Shown here piece after piece: positions 7,942 to 16,848 of a stretch of DNA of 64,000 bases. The translations under genes and the position numbers were made by a program. Source of the stretch: Ralstonia sp. A12 (GTDB taxonomy: Bacteria > Pseudomonadota > Gammaproteobacteria > Burkholderiales > Burkholderiaceae). The notes beneath the pieces were generated by a model. The model was not told where the DNA came from. It worked only from the letters and a program-made list of their open reading frames with translations, and did not search any database. The stretch is from the NCBI RefSeq assembly GCF_000801955.1, contig NZ_JSZO01000004.1, positions 1-64,000 of the forward strand, read 5' to 3'. Every line of letters starts with the position of its first letter. The first letter of the stretch is position 1.

Positions 7942-9408
7942 TCAGGCCGGGCTGGCCACACCGGCCGCCGCCAGTTGCCGCTGCTGCGACCCCAGGCGCA
8001 TGAAGCCCGCCGCCGCCGCGCCCAGCGCCACCAGCATCGCGAGGCACCCGGCCATCGTGCCGTGCGCCATGCTCGTCACGCTGCCATCGGCGGCGAAAGT
8101 GAAATACAGCCCGCCGATGCAGGCGACGCCCAGTGCCCCCGCCAGTTGCTGCGCCGTGATCAGTAATCCTGCCGCTGCGCCGGCTTGCGTGCGCGGCACG
8201 CCGGTCAATACCAGGCCGATCAGCGGGACGATGACCAGCCCTTGCCCCGCGCCGTGCAGCGCCAGGGCGATGCTGATGCGCGTCATGCTGGGGGCGATGG
8301 GGTGCACCCACTCCGTGCCGAAGCCCGACAGCAACATCAACAGGCCCGCCGCCATCAAGCCGAGGCCGCCCAGCAGCGAACGGATGCCGTAACGCCGCAC
8401 CAGCGCATTGGCCATCCGCGACGTGACGAGGAACGCAAGCGCCAGCGGCAGGATGACCACGCCCATGTACATCGCAGACAGTTGCCGCCCGTTCTGCAGA
8501 TACAGCGTCAGCACCAGGAAGAACGCCATCATTCCGATGTAGTGCAGCGCCGACGCCGTCATGCCGGTCATGAAGGCGCGGTGTTGCAGCAGCGCGGGCG
8601 GCAGCAGCGGCGTGCCGCCGGCACGGTCGACGCGGGCTTCAAGCTGCTGGAACGTTGCCATGCCGAGCAGACCTACGATCAGCAACGCCAGGCTCCACAC
8701 CGGCCAGTGCAGTTCGCGGCCGAACAGCAGCGGCACGAGTACGGCGGCCACGCTGATGGCCATCCATGCCACGCCGGCGGTGTCGAGGTGGACCTTCGCA
8801 GCCCCTGCGGCCGGGCGCGGAATCCAGCGCCAGCCAAGCAGCGCCGCCGTCAACCCGACCGGTACGTTGATCAGGAAGGCCGTGCGCCAGCCCAGCCCGG
8901 CGATGTCCGCGCTGGTGAGGGCACCGCCTACCAGCAGCCCGGCCGCGCCGCCGGTGCCCATCACCAGCCCGAAGATCGACAGCGCGCGGTCGCGCTCCGC
9001 GCCGGCAAAGAGCGCCTGCACGCTCGCCAGCACCTGCGGCACCATCATCGCGGCGGATAACCCCTGTGCAAACCGCCATGCAATGAGCGCTGCCGCACTG
9101 CCCGCCAGCCCGCAGCCGGCCGAGGTGGCGGCAAAGGCGACGAGGCCCGCCAGGAACACGCGCCGCCGCCCGAACAGGTCGCCCAGGCGGCCACCGGTGA
9201 TGAGCAAAATCGCATAGCCGAGCTGGTACACCGCCAGCACCGCTTCCAGTTGCGCAGGCGAAGCGTGCAAGCTCGTGCGGATGCTCGGGATCGCCACATT
9301 GGCGATGAACGCATCGACGATGAACATGAATTGCGCCGTCACCATCACACCAAAGGCGAGCCAGCGGCGTGGTTCTGAGGCGAAAGAAGCAGAAGAAACG
9401 TGGGTCAC
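7942..9408 (-). CDS. MFS drug-resistance transporter (DHA2, 14 helices)
   Basis: Proton-driven exporter of the EmrB/QacA type, 488 residues, with about 14 hydrophobic segments. The N-terminal signature FMFIVDAFIANVAIPSI and the loop GRLGDLFGRRRVFLAG between helices 2 and 3 are diagnostic of the family. The start is a GTG at 9408 preceded by GGAG. It is divergent from an MmyB-like regulator at 9533, and a CTAGG-type palindrome in the 124-base gap probably controls one or both genes. The substrate is unknown. Confidence 0.88.
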   Translation of the reverse strand: MTHVSSASFASEPRRWLAFGVMVTAQFMFIVDAFIANVAIPSIRTSLHASPAQLEAVLAVYQLGYAILLITGGRLGDLFGRRRVFLAGLVAFAATSAGCGLAGSAAALIAWRFAQGLSAAMMVPQVLASVQALFAGAERDRALSIFGLVMGTGGAAGLLVGGALTSADIAGLGWRTAFLINVPVGLTAALLGWRWIPRPAAGAAKVHLDTAGVAWMAISVAAVLVPLLFGRELHWPVWSLALLIVGLLGMATFQQLEARVDRAGGTPLLPPALLQHRAFMTGMTASALHYIGMMAFFLVLTLYLQNGRQLSAMYMGVVILPLALAFLVTSRMANALVRRYGIRSLLGGLGLMAAGLLMLLSGFGTEWVHPIAPSMTRISIALALHGAGQGLVIVPLIGLVLTGVPRTQAGAAAGLLITAQQLAGALGVACIGGLYFTFAADGSVTSMAHGTMAGCLAMLVALGAAAAGFMRLGSQQRQLAAAGVASPA

Positions 9409-9468
9409 GATCGGCTCCGGAAAGAGAGGTGAACGCAGCGTAAGCGCCGGTGCCGATTCGATTCAGAG

Positions 9469-9483
9469 CTAGGATTAACCTAG
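9469..9483. promoter_or_regulatory. Palindromic operator in MFS/MmyB divergent promoter
   Basis: CTAGG (9469-9473) and CCTAG (9479-9483) are perfect inverted repeats separated by ATTAA. The unit CTAGGATT also recurs directly with an 11-bp period (9469 and 9480), placing copies on one face of the helix. It lies between the two divergent genes, 50 bases before the regulator start. Confidence 0.6.
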
Positions 9484-9532
9484 GATTGCGTTGTCCCTCC
9501 CACCCGCACGCGCTGGCGTGTGTAATGTCGCC

Positions 9533-10375
9533 ATGGACGATTTCACTGCTGATCTGGCCCCCTTCCCGACTTTCCCTGATGCGCCCCGTAGCGAGCTGGG
9601 CGAGTTCCTGCGCAGCCGCCGCAGCCACTTGCGCCCGCAGGATGTGGGGCTGCCCGAAGGCACCGGGCGCCGCCGTACTGCCGGGCTGCGCCGGGAGGAA
9701 GTGGCGCAGCTCGCCAACATCAGCATCGACTGGTATGTGCGTATCGAGCAGGGGCGCGACGTGCGGCCCTCGGTGGCGACCATCGAGGCGATCGGCCGGG
9801 CGTTGAGGCTATCGCCGGATGAGCGGGCGCACATGCGTGGGCTGGCGCGCGCGGAAGCGGTCTTCACGGGGCCGGCCGGGCACTCACCGGCTGAAGCCGT
9901 GCCGGATGTCCTGCGTCGTGCCGTCGCCGGCATGGTCCTGCCCGCCCACGTGCGCAGCTACCGCACCGAGCTGCTGTGCTGGAACGAGGCCACCACGCAG
10001 CTCTTCATGGATTTCGGCACGATGCCGCAGGAAGACTGCAACTCGCTGGTCTACATGTTCCTGTACGCCAACGCGCGCGAGCGTTTTGTCGAATGGGAGA
10101 ACGAGGCGCGCCGCATGCTGGCCAAGTTTCGTGCGGTGTACGACCCACATGCGGACGACCCGGTGCTCGTGGCGCTGGTCGACCGCCTGCGCTCCGACAG
10201 CCGCGAGTTCGACACCTGGTGGCGCCAGCACGAGGTGCGTGCCCAGCGCGCGGAGCACAAGCTGATCCGCACGCCAGAAGGCAAGATCGTCCGCTACGAC
10301 TACATCGGCCTGCCGGTGATGGAAGACCCGCGGCTGCGGGTGGTGCTGTACGTGCCGGTGGAGGACGGTGCCTGA
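9533..10375 (+). CDS. XRE-family regulator with MmyB-like ligand-binding domain
   Basis: The 280-residue transcription regulator has a helix-turn-helix domain (about 15-85: GEFLRSRRSHLRPQDVGLP, TAGLRREEVAQLANIS, WYVRIEQGRDVRPS) followed by the MmyB-like PAS-related domain (about 105-275) thought to bind a small hydrophobic ligand. The motif RRTAGLRREEVAQLA is highly characteristic of this family. I use the ATG at 9533; a TTG at 9491 would add 14 unremarkable residues that overlap the operator region. Regulators of this type usually control the divergent transporter or oxidoreductase, here the MFS pump at 7942-9408. Confidence 0.88.
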   Translation: MDDFTADLAPFPTFPDAPRSELGEFLRSRRSHLRPQDVGLPEGTGRRRTAGLRREEVAQLANISIDWYVRIEQGRDVRPSVATIEAIGRALRLSPDERAHMRGLARAEAVFTGPAGHSPAEAVPDVLRRAVAGMVLPAHVRSYRTELLCWNEATTQLFMDFGTMPQEDCNSLVYMFLYANARERFVEWENEARRMLAKFRAVYDPHADDPVLVALVDRLRSDSREFDTWWRQHEVRAQRAEHKLIRTPEGKIVRYDYIGLPVMEDPRLRVVLYVPVEDGA

Positions 10376-10379
10376 ACGC

Positions 10380-10973
10380 TCAGGCCTTCAAGGCCGCGAG
10401 GATGGTGTCCGTGCTGCGCACGCGGCCCAGTCGCGGGAAGACGTGTTCCACCGATGACCGGTGCAGCGCCGCATCGTTCGAACTCATCGCATCTTCGGCC
10501 AGCACCAGCGCGTAACCGTGCTCCCACGCGGCACGCGCGGTCGATTCCACGCCCACATGCGTCGAGATACCGCCCAGCACGATGGTGCTGATGCCGCGTC
10601 GGCGCAGTTGCAGGTCCAGCTCGGTGCCGTAGAACGCGCCCCATTGGCGTTTGGTGATCTGGATATCGGTGGGCGCGACTTCCAGCTCGGCGGGCTGCTC
10701 CCACCATTGCGGCGGCAGGCCACCGGGCACCGTGGGCGCGGGGCGGTCAACGGGCTGGCGCGGGGCGTCGGCGTAGTCCGGCGCCCAGCCCACGCGCACC
10801 AGCACGACCGGTGCGCCAAGCGCGCGAAAGCGCTTGGCCAGTTTGGCGGAGGCACCCAACACCTGTTCCGGCGAGTGCGGCCCCTGCGCGAACGGCAGGA
10901 TGCCGCGTTGCAGGTCGATCAGCACCAGTGCGGTGGATTGGGGCGACAAGACCAGCGGTTGCTCGGTAGACAT
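10380..10973 (-). CDS. YecD-like isochorismatase-family hydrolase
   Basis: The 197-residue cytosolic alpha/beta hydrolase belongs to the isochorismatase superfamily. Asp20 (LVLIDLQRG) and Lys108 ([15 protein letters not shown]) of the catalytic triad are present. The third position, normally Cys in cysteine hydrolases such as nicotinamidase, is Gly141 in [17 protein letters not shown]. The same replacement occurs, as I recall it, in E. coli YecD and in true isochorismatases, so this should not be called a cysteine hydrolase. The start has AGGAGT upstream. It is convergent with the MmyB-like regulator and follows the MHS transporter on the same strand after about 90 bases. The substrate is unknown. 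Confidence 0.82.
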   Translation of the reverse strand: MSTEQPLVLSPQSTALVLIDLQRGILPFAQGPHSPEQVLGASAKLAKRFRALGAPVVLVRVGWAPDYADAPRQPVDRPAPTVPGGLPPQWWEQPAELEVAPTDIQITKRQWGAFYGTELDLQLRRRGISTIVLGGISTHVGVESTARAAWEHGYALVLAEDAMSSNDAALHRSSVEHVFPRLGRVRSTDTILAALKA

Positions 10974-11065
10974 CGGTGTGACTCCTGAGGATGGGACGAA
11001 TCAGACATGGGGCTGGCGGCACGGTTCCGCCGCCCCAGCGGGAAGTGTAAGTGCGCCGTGGCGCG

Positions 11066-12517
11066 TCAGGACCGGCTTGCCGGCAGCGTGCCAAGGGCCG
11101 GTGCAGCGTCGTGTGCGCGCGGTTCTTCCGTGCCGGCGATCTCGTCGAGCGAGCGGTTGTTCGTGCGCGGCCCGAAGATCCCGATCGACAGCACCACGAT
11201 CAACATGCTCGCGCTGATCAACACGAACACCGCAGGTGCGCCCGCGCGCTCCAGCAGCAAGGCGATGATGAAGCTGCTGGCAATGCCCGTCAGCCGCCCG
11301 AAGGCGTGCACGAACCCCAGCGCGCGGCTGCGGATCTGGGTCGGAAACACCTCGGCCTGATAGGCGGTGGCGTTGCTGGCCATCACGGTGTTGCACAGGG
11401 TGATGAGCACGCCAAAGAGGATCGCCAGCGGCGCTTGCCCCGACAAGGCGAACCCGGTGCCGAACACGACCACGCCGATGGCCGTGGCGACGATCAGCCA
11501 TTTGCGCTCGATGCGATCCGCCAGCAACCCGCCGATGAAGGGCGATACCGGATATGCAAACGCAATCACGAACGCATACCAGAGGCTCTTGGCGATGGAC
11601 GCGCCCTGCGCCGCGAGCAGCGTCGGCAGCCATTGGCTGAAGCCGAAGAAACCGATGCTCAAGAACGCGTTGAAGGTGATCAGCATGACGGTGCGGCCAC
11701 GGTAGCGCCGGTTCCACATCGATTGCGCGGCAGGCGCGCTGCCCGGCGCCCGTGCGGCCTGCGGCGTCGGGACGGGTGGCAAGGGGCGGCCGGATTCGTG
11801 CTCCACGCGATCCTCGATCTGCTGGACGATGGCTTCGGCCTCCTGGGTGCGTCCGCGCATGGCCAGCCAGTGCGGCGACTCCGGCAGGCGGTGCTGCAGC
11901 CACCACGCGACGATGGCACCGCTGCCACCTGCAGCGACTACCCAGCGCCAACCCGAGATGCCCAGCGGCGATTGCGGAATCCACAGCCAGGACGCCAGCG
12001 CGAGCACGGGCATGGCCAGGTAGCTGATGCCGAAGCACACCGCGAAGGCCCGCCCGCGCATGTCCTTGGGCACCAGTTCGGTCAGGAACGCGCCGATCGT
12101 GATCAGCTCCGCGCCTGCGCCGCAACTGGCCACGAAGCGGCAGAGGTGGATGCCGAGCGCCGAGCTCTGGAAGCACATCGCCACGCTGGCGGCGGTGTAC
12201 AGCAGCAGCGCGCCGGTAAACACGGTGCGCCGCCCGATGCGGTCAGCCAGGCGCGAGACGAACATCTCGCCGATGAAGAGGCCGGCAAACGTCGCCGCGC
12301 CCAGCGCGCCCTGGTCCGACATCCCGAACGTGCCGTGCGCGCCCGCGTGGAAGATGCCGTCTCGGATCAGGCCGGGCGGCAGGTAGGTCATCTGGAACAG
12401 GTCGTAGACCTCGAAGAAGCCGCCGACGCTCAACAGCAGCACCAGGCGCCAGATGGTGCCGGTGGCCGGCAAGCGGTCGATGCGCGCAGCGATCGACTGC
12501 GCATAGGTTGCAGACAT
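11066..12517 (-). CDS. MFS metabolite:H+ symporter-like transporter
   Basis: Inner-membrane uptake transporter, 483 residues, 12 predicted helices, of the sugar/metabolite:H+ symporter branch. Diagnostic features are SVGGFFEVYDLFQMTYLPPGL in helix 1, SRLADRIGRRTVFTGALL after helix 2, and a charged cytoplasmic loop with a Pro/Ala-rich stretch between helices 6 and 7. The ATG at 12517 has AGGAGA upstream. It is the last gene of the iclR - CoA transferase - cyclase run, with a 19-base gap after the cyclase gene, so it probably imports the organic acid degraded by that module. Confidence 0.85.
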   Translation of the reverse strand: MSATYAQSIAARIDRLPATGTIWRLVLLLSVGGFFEVYDLFQMTYLPPGLIRDGIFHAGAHGTFGMSDQGALGAATFAGLFIGEMFVSRLADRIGRRTVFTGALLLYTAASVAMCFQSSALGIHLCRFVASCGAGAELITIGAFLTELVPKDMRGRAFAVCFGISYLAMPVLALASWLWIPQSPLGISGWRWVVAAGGSGAIVAWWLQHRLPESPHWLAMRGRTQEAEAIVQQIEDRVEHESGRPLPPVPTPQAARAPGSAPAAQSMWNRRYRGRTVMLITFNAFLSIGFFGFSQWLPTLLAAQGASIAKSLWYAFVIAFAYPVSPFIGGLLADRIERKWLIVATAIGVVVFGTGFALSGQAPLAILFGVLITLCNTVMASNATAYQAEVFPTQIRSRALGFVHAFGRLTGIASSFIIALLLERAGAPAVFVLISASMLIVVLSIGIFGPRTNNRSLDEIAGTEEPRAHDAAPALGTLPASRS

Positions 12518-12536
12518 GGAGTGTCTCCTGCAGGGT

Positions 12537-13556
12537 TCAGACCGTTGCGACCGGATTGACCGGTGAGCCCACGAGCCCACGCACATGCAGCGGTGGCGCG
12601 GTCAGCAGGAAACGGTTGCGTTGATGCGAGCGCAGCCATTGCGCCAGCGGTGTCAGGTGCCACAGCTCGCCCAGGTGGATACCCAGCTTGAACAGGCACA
12701 GCTCATGCAGCGGCATCAGCGCGCCGGGGCTGGTTCGGTCGGCAAGCTGCTGCGGGCGCTCTTCAACGGCGTGGTTGTCTGCAACCAGTGCGGCCAGGCC
12801 CGAGGTATCGATCCAGTTCAGGAGCCGCTCATCGTTGCCGTCGAGCACGCAGCAGGTGTCGGGCATGGCGCGTTCGCCAGCGGCATCGGCTTGCAGCAGG
12901 CGATCGGCAAAGCCGGTGTGAATGCAGACGATGTCGCCGTGCTCGACCACGATATCGTCGGCACGCAGCACGGCCATCCAGTCGTCGTAGCCGATCTTGC
13001 GGCGGGCGTCGCCAAAGTGGTGCCGCAGGTCGACCAGCACGCCCCGCCCCTGCACGCCGGTCTGGGCCATGACTTCGATGCCCAGTGCATGTGCGCCACC
13101 TGTCGATGCGCCGGCCTGCGGCACCCGCACGTGTTCGTCCATGCGGTAGCCGTTGTAGAACACGGCTTCGGCGTTGCCATCACCGTCCGCATCGAACAGC
13201 GAGCCGACATGCGACAGCGCATCCCACTGCGTGGAGAACTGCGAGTGCATGCAGAAGGCATCGTCGCAGACGACGTCGGTGGCGTTACGTGCCACTTCCT
13301 CGGCGCGATAACCGAAGTAGGGCTTGCCTTGCAGCAGTGCGGGGCTGATCGTCGGCGGCTGCCGCCGCGCGTTGAGCCCGCCGCCGCGCGGCACGTCCAG
13401 TGGCAGGCTGAGCGAAAACACCACGCCTTCGCGCACTTCTGCGACGGCGCGCAAGACGCGGTCCGGCGTCAGCCAGTTCAGCCTGCCTCGTTGATCATCG
13501 ATGCCGAAGTCGCCCCAATTGGAACCGGGCGGCCGGTGGGTCCAGCGCGGGTTCAT
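12537..13556 (-). CDS. Cyclase-family (kynurenine formamidase-like) metal hydrolase
   Basis: The 339-residue cytosolic protein belongs to the putative cyclase family (PF04199), which includes kynurenine formamidase and lactone or amide hydrolases. The region QFSTQWDALSHVGSLFD carries the metal-ligand block of the family, here with Gln-Trp-Asp in place of the more common THxD, and later LVDLRHHFG and HGDIVCIHTGF match family blocks. A good ribosome site (GAGGAGACTGC) precedes the ATG. It lies between the CoA-transferase and transporter genes. A role opening a lactone or hydrolysing an acyl compound before CoA activation is plausible but unproven. Confidence 0.8.
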   Translation of the reverse strand: MNPRWTHRPPGSNWGDFGIDDQRGRLNWLTPDRVLRAVAEVREGVVFSLSLPLDVPRGGGLNARRQPPTISPALLQGKPYFGYRAEEVARNATDVVCDDAFCMHSQFSTQWDALSHVGSLFDADGDGNAEAVFYNGYRMDEHVRVPQAGASTGGAHALGIEVMAQTGVQGRGVLVDLRHHFGDARRKIGYDDWMAVLRADDIVVEHGDIVCIHTGFADRLLQADAAGERAMPDTCCVLDGNDERLLNWIDTSGLAALVADNHAVEERPQQLADRTSPGALMPLHELCLFKLGIHLGELWHLTPLAQWLRSHQRNRFLLTAPPLHVRGLVGSPVNPVATV

Positions 13557-13596
13557 GCAGTCTCCTCGTTTTTGATTTGTGTTCTGGTGGTACTGC

Positions 13597-14874
13597 CTAG
13601 CGCGGCAGGATCACGCCCTGTGCCGTGAGGCGCGCGTAGTCGTCCTCGCCCAGCAGCGGTAGCAGGATTTCGCGGTTGTTCTCGCCGAGTGCAGGTGCCG
13701 GCCGGCGGAACACGCCAGGCGTGCCGGACAGGCGCGGCGCGATGTTGTGCATGGGCAGGCTGCCCGCGTCGTCGTCCGGCAGTTCGACCAGGGCTTCGCG
13801 CTCGATCACGTAGTGGTCGTGCACGATCTGCTCGATGTCGTGGATGGGCCCGACGGTGACGCCCGCCGCCTCGAAGAAGGCGAGATTGCTGTCCAGATCG
13901 CGCTCGGCAATGAAGCTGCCCACGATGGCGTCCAGGTCTTCCGCGTGTTGCACGCGCTGCACGTTGGTGCGATAGCGCGGGTCGTCGATCAGGTCGGGGC
14001 GCCCGATGGCGCGGAGCAGGCGCTCGGCCATCCCCTGCGTGGAACTCGACATGCACAGCCACTTGCCGTCGCGCGTGCGGTACGTGTTGCGCGGCGCGGT
14101 GTTGGTCGAACGGCTGCCGGTGCGCGGCTTGATCTTGCCCGTGAGCGCGTAGTTGGCTGCAGCCGGCCCGAGGATGGAGAACAGCGGCTCGAACAGCGAC
14201 ACGTCGATCACCTGGCCGGTAGCGCCCTCGGCATCGCGTGCGCGCAGGGCCACCAGCACGGCAATCGCGCCGGACAGGCCGGCCGTCATATCGCCCAGGA
14301 ACATCGGCGGCAGCACCGGTTCGCGATCGGCGAAACCGTTGATGGCCGCGAACCCTGCGTAGCCCTCGGCCAGCGTGCCGAAGCCGGGTTTGTGCCGGTA
14401 CGGGCCGCTCTGCCCCCAGCCGGAGATACGCGCAATCACCAACTGCGGGCGCAGCGCGAGCAGCACCTCGGGGCCCAGCCCCATCTGCTCGGCAACACCG
14501 GGTTTGAAGCTCTCGATGAACACGTCGGCCTCGCGCACGAGCCGGTGCACGATATCGATGCCCTCCGGCGACCGCAGATCCACACACACGCTGCGCTTGT
14601 TGCGCCCGTAGACCTTCCAGTTGGTGCTGATGCCGCCGGCACCCACCGCGCGCAGCGTGTCGCCGTGCTCGCCTTCGACCTTGATCACGTCGGCGCCGAA
14701 ATCGGCGAGCTGCACGCTCAGCATGTTGCCCGCCATCAGGCGAGACAGATCGATGACGCGCACGCCGGCCAGTGGCCCGCGGGCATCGGCATCAAACTGC
14801 TTCACGTGGATCGGGCCAGTCGGCGCGCGAAAGGGGGCCTTCCCCGCCTGGGGTGGCATGTGTTCAACGGACAT
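13597..14874 (-). CDS. CaiB/BaiF-family CoA transferase
   Basis: The 425-residue class III CoA transferase moves CoA between carboxylic acids. The N-terminal signature LAGVRVIDLSRLMAGNMLS, the GADVIKVE block and the catalytic Asp195 in FLGDMTAGLSG are all present, and length is normal for the family. It sits downstream of iclR (48-base gap) and upstream of the cyclase gene. Together with the divergent CitE-like lyase it suggests that an organic acid is activated to its CoA ester and then cleaved, as in itaconate or mesaconate catabolism. The exact acid cannot be read from the sequence. Confidence 0.88.
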   Translation of the reverse strand: MSVEHMPPQAGKAPFRAPTGPIHVKQFDADARGPLAGVRVIDLSRLMAGNMLSVQLADFGADVIKVEGEHGDTLRAVGAGGISTNWKVYGRNKRSVCVDLRSPEGIDIVHRLVREADVFIESFKPGVAEQMGLGPEVLLALRPQLVIARISGWGQSGPYRHKPGFGTLAEGYAGFAAINGFADREPVLPPMFLGDMTAGLSGAIAVLVALRARDAEGATGQVIDVSLFEPLFSILGPAAANYALTGKIKPRTGSRSTNTAPRNTYRTRDGKWLCMSSSTQGMAERLLRAIGRPDLIDDPRYRTNVQRVQHAEDLDAIVGSFIAERDLDSNLAFFEAAGVTVGPIHDIEQIVHDHYVIEREALVELPDDDAGSLPMHNIAPRLSGTPGVFRRPAPALGENNREILLPLLGEDDYARLTAQGVILPR

Positions 14875-14922
14875 CGGGGTCTCCGGGATGGGTAACTGGT
14901 GTGGCGCGCCTGGGCGCCTGCG

Positions 14923-15672
14923 CTACGCCTGTAGTGCGCCGAGCGGGTCGGCCTGGGTGGTGGCTGCGCCTGAGGATGGGAGGTCGCCGCCCAGCGCGTG
15001 TGTCAACTCGGCGGCGGCGTCCAGCACGCGCGGCAGATAGTCGTTCTGCACTTTCTTGTTGAAGCGGTAGCGTGGGATACCCAGCGAGATCGTGCCGCTG
15101 AGCACGCGGCCAACGCCGAACACCGGGCAGGCAATCGCCGCGCTTTCCGCATCGCGCTCCGCGATGGAGACGGCGTACCCCTGCTCCACGACCTTCTCGT
15201 GCTCCGCGCTGCGTGTGCCGGAAAACGCCAGCAGCACATGCCCTGCGGCACCCACATCGAGCGGGAAACGATCGCCTTCACGCAGGTTGGTCCGCACCGA
15301 GCGCTCGGCGTGGAAGCGGAACAGGCAGACGCGCTGGTCGCCTTCGCGCACATAGAACGCGGAGGTTTCGCCGGTCTCCTCCGAGAGTCGGGCGAGGATC
15401 GGCGCGGCGTGCTCGCGCAGCTGGAACGACTCGCGATACGTCATGCCCAGATGGAAGTTGGCCGGCCCCAGCACATAGCGCCCGTCCGGCAGCCGCTTGA
15501 TGAAGCGGAACTGCTCTAGCGATTCGAACATGCGCAGCAGCGTGCTCATGTTCAGCCCGGTGGCCTCGCTCACCTGGGCAAGCATCAGCCCATTGGGGGC
15601 GTTGCCGAAGGCGAGCAGGACGGTCAGGGCGCGATTGACCGCGGAGACGCCACCCTCTGTTTGCGTGTTCAT
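14923..15672 (-). CDS. IclR-family transcriptional regulator (catabolic module)
   Basis: The 249-residue regulator has an N-terminal winged helix (about 9-70: SAVNRALTVLLAFGNAPNGLMLAQVSEAT) and a C-terminal effector-binding domain (about 85-240). The ATG at 15672 has GAGGT upstream; longer in-frame starts would run over an operator-like palindrome. It begins an operon-like run iclR - CoA transferase - cyclase - MHS transporter and is divergent from the CitE-like, porin and MmgE/PrpD genes. Two related palindromes lie in the 221-base gap, so it probably controls both arms and itself. Confidence 0.88.
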   Translation of the reverse strand: MNTQTEGGVSAVNRALTVLLAFGNAPNGLMLAQVSEATGLNMSTLLRMFESLEQFRFIKRLPDGRYVLGPANFHLGMTYRESFQLREHAAPILARLSEETGETSAFYVREGDQRVCLFRFHAERSVRTNLREGDRFPLDVGAAGHVLLAFSGTRSAEHEKVVEQGYAVSIAERDAESAAIACPVFGVGRVLSGTISLGIPRYRFNKKVQNDYLPRVLDAAAELTHALGGDLPSSGAATTQADPLGALQA

Positions 15673-15719
15673 GTGGACCTCGTGACGTGCTGGCCGACGC
15701 GCTGATGGCGTCGCTAGAA

Positions 15720-15738
15720 AATGAAAGTTGTTTTCATT
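15720..15738. promoter_or_regulatory. IclR operator, imperfect copy (own promoter)
   Basis: The sequence AATGAAAGTTGTTTTCATT is an imperfect version of the perfect palindrome at 15860-15882. Arms AATGAAA and TTTCATT are exact; the centre differs. It lies 48 bases upstream of the iclR start, a position suited to autoregulation. Confidence 0.6.
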
Positions 15739-15859
15739 ATATTTGTGAGCGCGAATTTGGCAATAGTCGCGTAGACCTGCTCGGCTGGTGTGGGGGTTTT
15801 CGTGTGCAAGCAATCACAAGGGTTAACGATAGTCTTGACGAATTCGATGCCAAACACAA

Positions 15860-15882
15860 AAAATGAAAGTCACTTTCATTTT
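15860..15882. promoter_or_regulatory. IclR operator, perfect 23-bp palindrome
   Basis: Eleven-base arms AAAATGAAAGT (15860-15870) and ACTTTCATTTT (15872-15882) flank a single central C. The site ends 11 bases before the ATG of the CitE-like gene, so a bound repressor would block transcription passing into the operon. It shares its arms with the site at 15720. Confidence 0.75.
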
Positions 15883-15893
15883 AGTGAGTCAGC

Positions 15894-16784
15894 ATGTTTT
15901 CGTTACCCTTGCCGGTCTGGCGCTCGCTGTTGTATGTGCCCGCCCATGTCCCCCGCTACGTCACCAAAGCCGAGGTGTGCGGGGCCGATGCCGTCATCCT
16001 CGATCTGGAAGACGGTGTGCCGCCCGAACAGAAGGCGCAGGCGCGCGGCGCGCTTGCCGAAGCGATTCCACGCCTGGCCCGCATCGGCTATGACCTGCTG
16101 GTGCGCGTCAATGGCCCGCTTGAACCGATGGCGGCCGACCTGCGTGCCGCTGTTCTTGCGGGCGCAAGCGGCGTCGTCCTGCCCAAGGTGCGCGGCGCGG
16201 CCCATTTGGAGGCCATTGATGAACAACTGGCGTTGCTGGAGGACGCCTGCGGCACCCCGCTTGGCCGGACCCGCATCATCGCCATCATCGAAACGCCGCG
16301 CGCCTTCGAGGTGATGAGCGACATTGCGCGCGCCACGCCGCGAGTTGCGGCCCTGATGCTTGGCGGCGGCGATTTTGCGCTGTCCTGCGACAGCCGTGCC
16401 AGCGCCGAGGTGCTGCGCGTGCCGAAGCAACTACTGGTGATCGCCGCCCGGGCCGCCGGCGTCCTGCCGCTCGGCCTGACCGGGGGATTGGACGTACTGG
16501 ACGATCTCGATGCCTTCGAGCGTGCGGCACAGCAGTCCGTCGACATGGGCTTTGCCGGCGCCACCTGCATCCATCCCGCACAGGTGGCGGTCCTCAACCG
16601 CGCATTCATGCCCTCGGCTGACGAGGTCTCCGACGCCAGCGCGCTGCTGGCTGCCTTCGATGCTGCGCGCGCCGAGGGCCGGGGCGCGCTCCGGTTCGAC
16701 GGGCGGATGGTCGACGCCCCTGGCATCACACGCGCGCGCCGCGTGCTTGCCCGCCATGCCGCCAGCCAGAGGCGCATGCCATAG
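15894..16784 (+). CDS. HpcH/HpaI aldolase / CitE-like lyase
   Basis: The 296-residue TIM-barrel lyase belongs to the citrate lyase beta-subunit-like family, which cleaves or forms C-C bonds in acyl-CoA esters (citramalyl-CoA, malyl-CoA and similar). Family marks are WRSLLYVPAH at the N-terminus, ADAVILDLEDGVPPEQK (Mg and substrate site), RVNGP, VLPKV, IIAIIETPRAF and the late ATCIHPAQV motif. The gene starts 11 bases after the perfect palindrome, with a weak GTGAG ribosome site. It is followed by a porin and a MmgE/PrpD gene on the same strand. No citrate lyase alpha or gamma subunits are present, so it is a stand-alone lyase acting on a CoA ester made by the CaiB-type transferase. Confidence 0.86.
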   Translation: MFSLPLPVWRSLLYVPAHVPRYVTKAEVCGADAVILDLEDGVPPEQKAQARGALAEAIPRLARIGYDLLVRVNGPLEPMAADLRAAVLAGASGVVLPKVRGAAHLEAIDEQLALLEDACGTPLGRTRIIAIIETPRAFEVMSDIARATPRVAALMLGGGDFALSCDSRASAEVLRVPKQLLVIAARAAGVLPLGLTGGLDVLDDLDAFERAAQQSVDMGFAGATCIHPAQVAVLNRAFMPSADEVSDASALLAAFDAARAEGRGALRFDGRMVDAPGITRARRVLARHAASQRRMP

Positions 16785-16848
16785 CCCCGATTTGCCGGCG
16801 CCGCCGGCACTTGCCGTACCTCAAAAATCAAAACAGTAGGAGACAACC

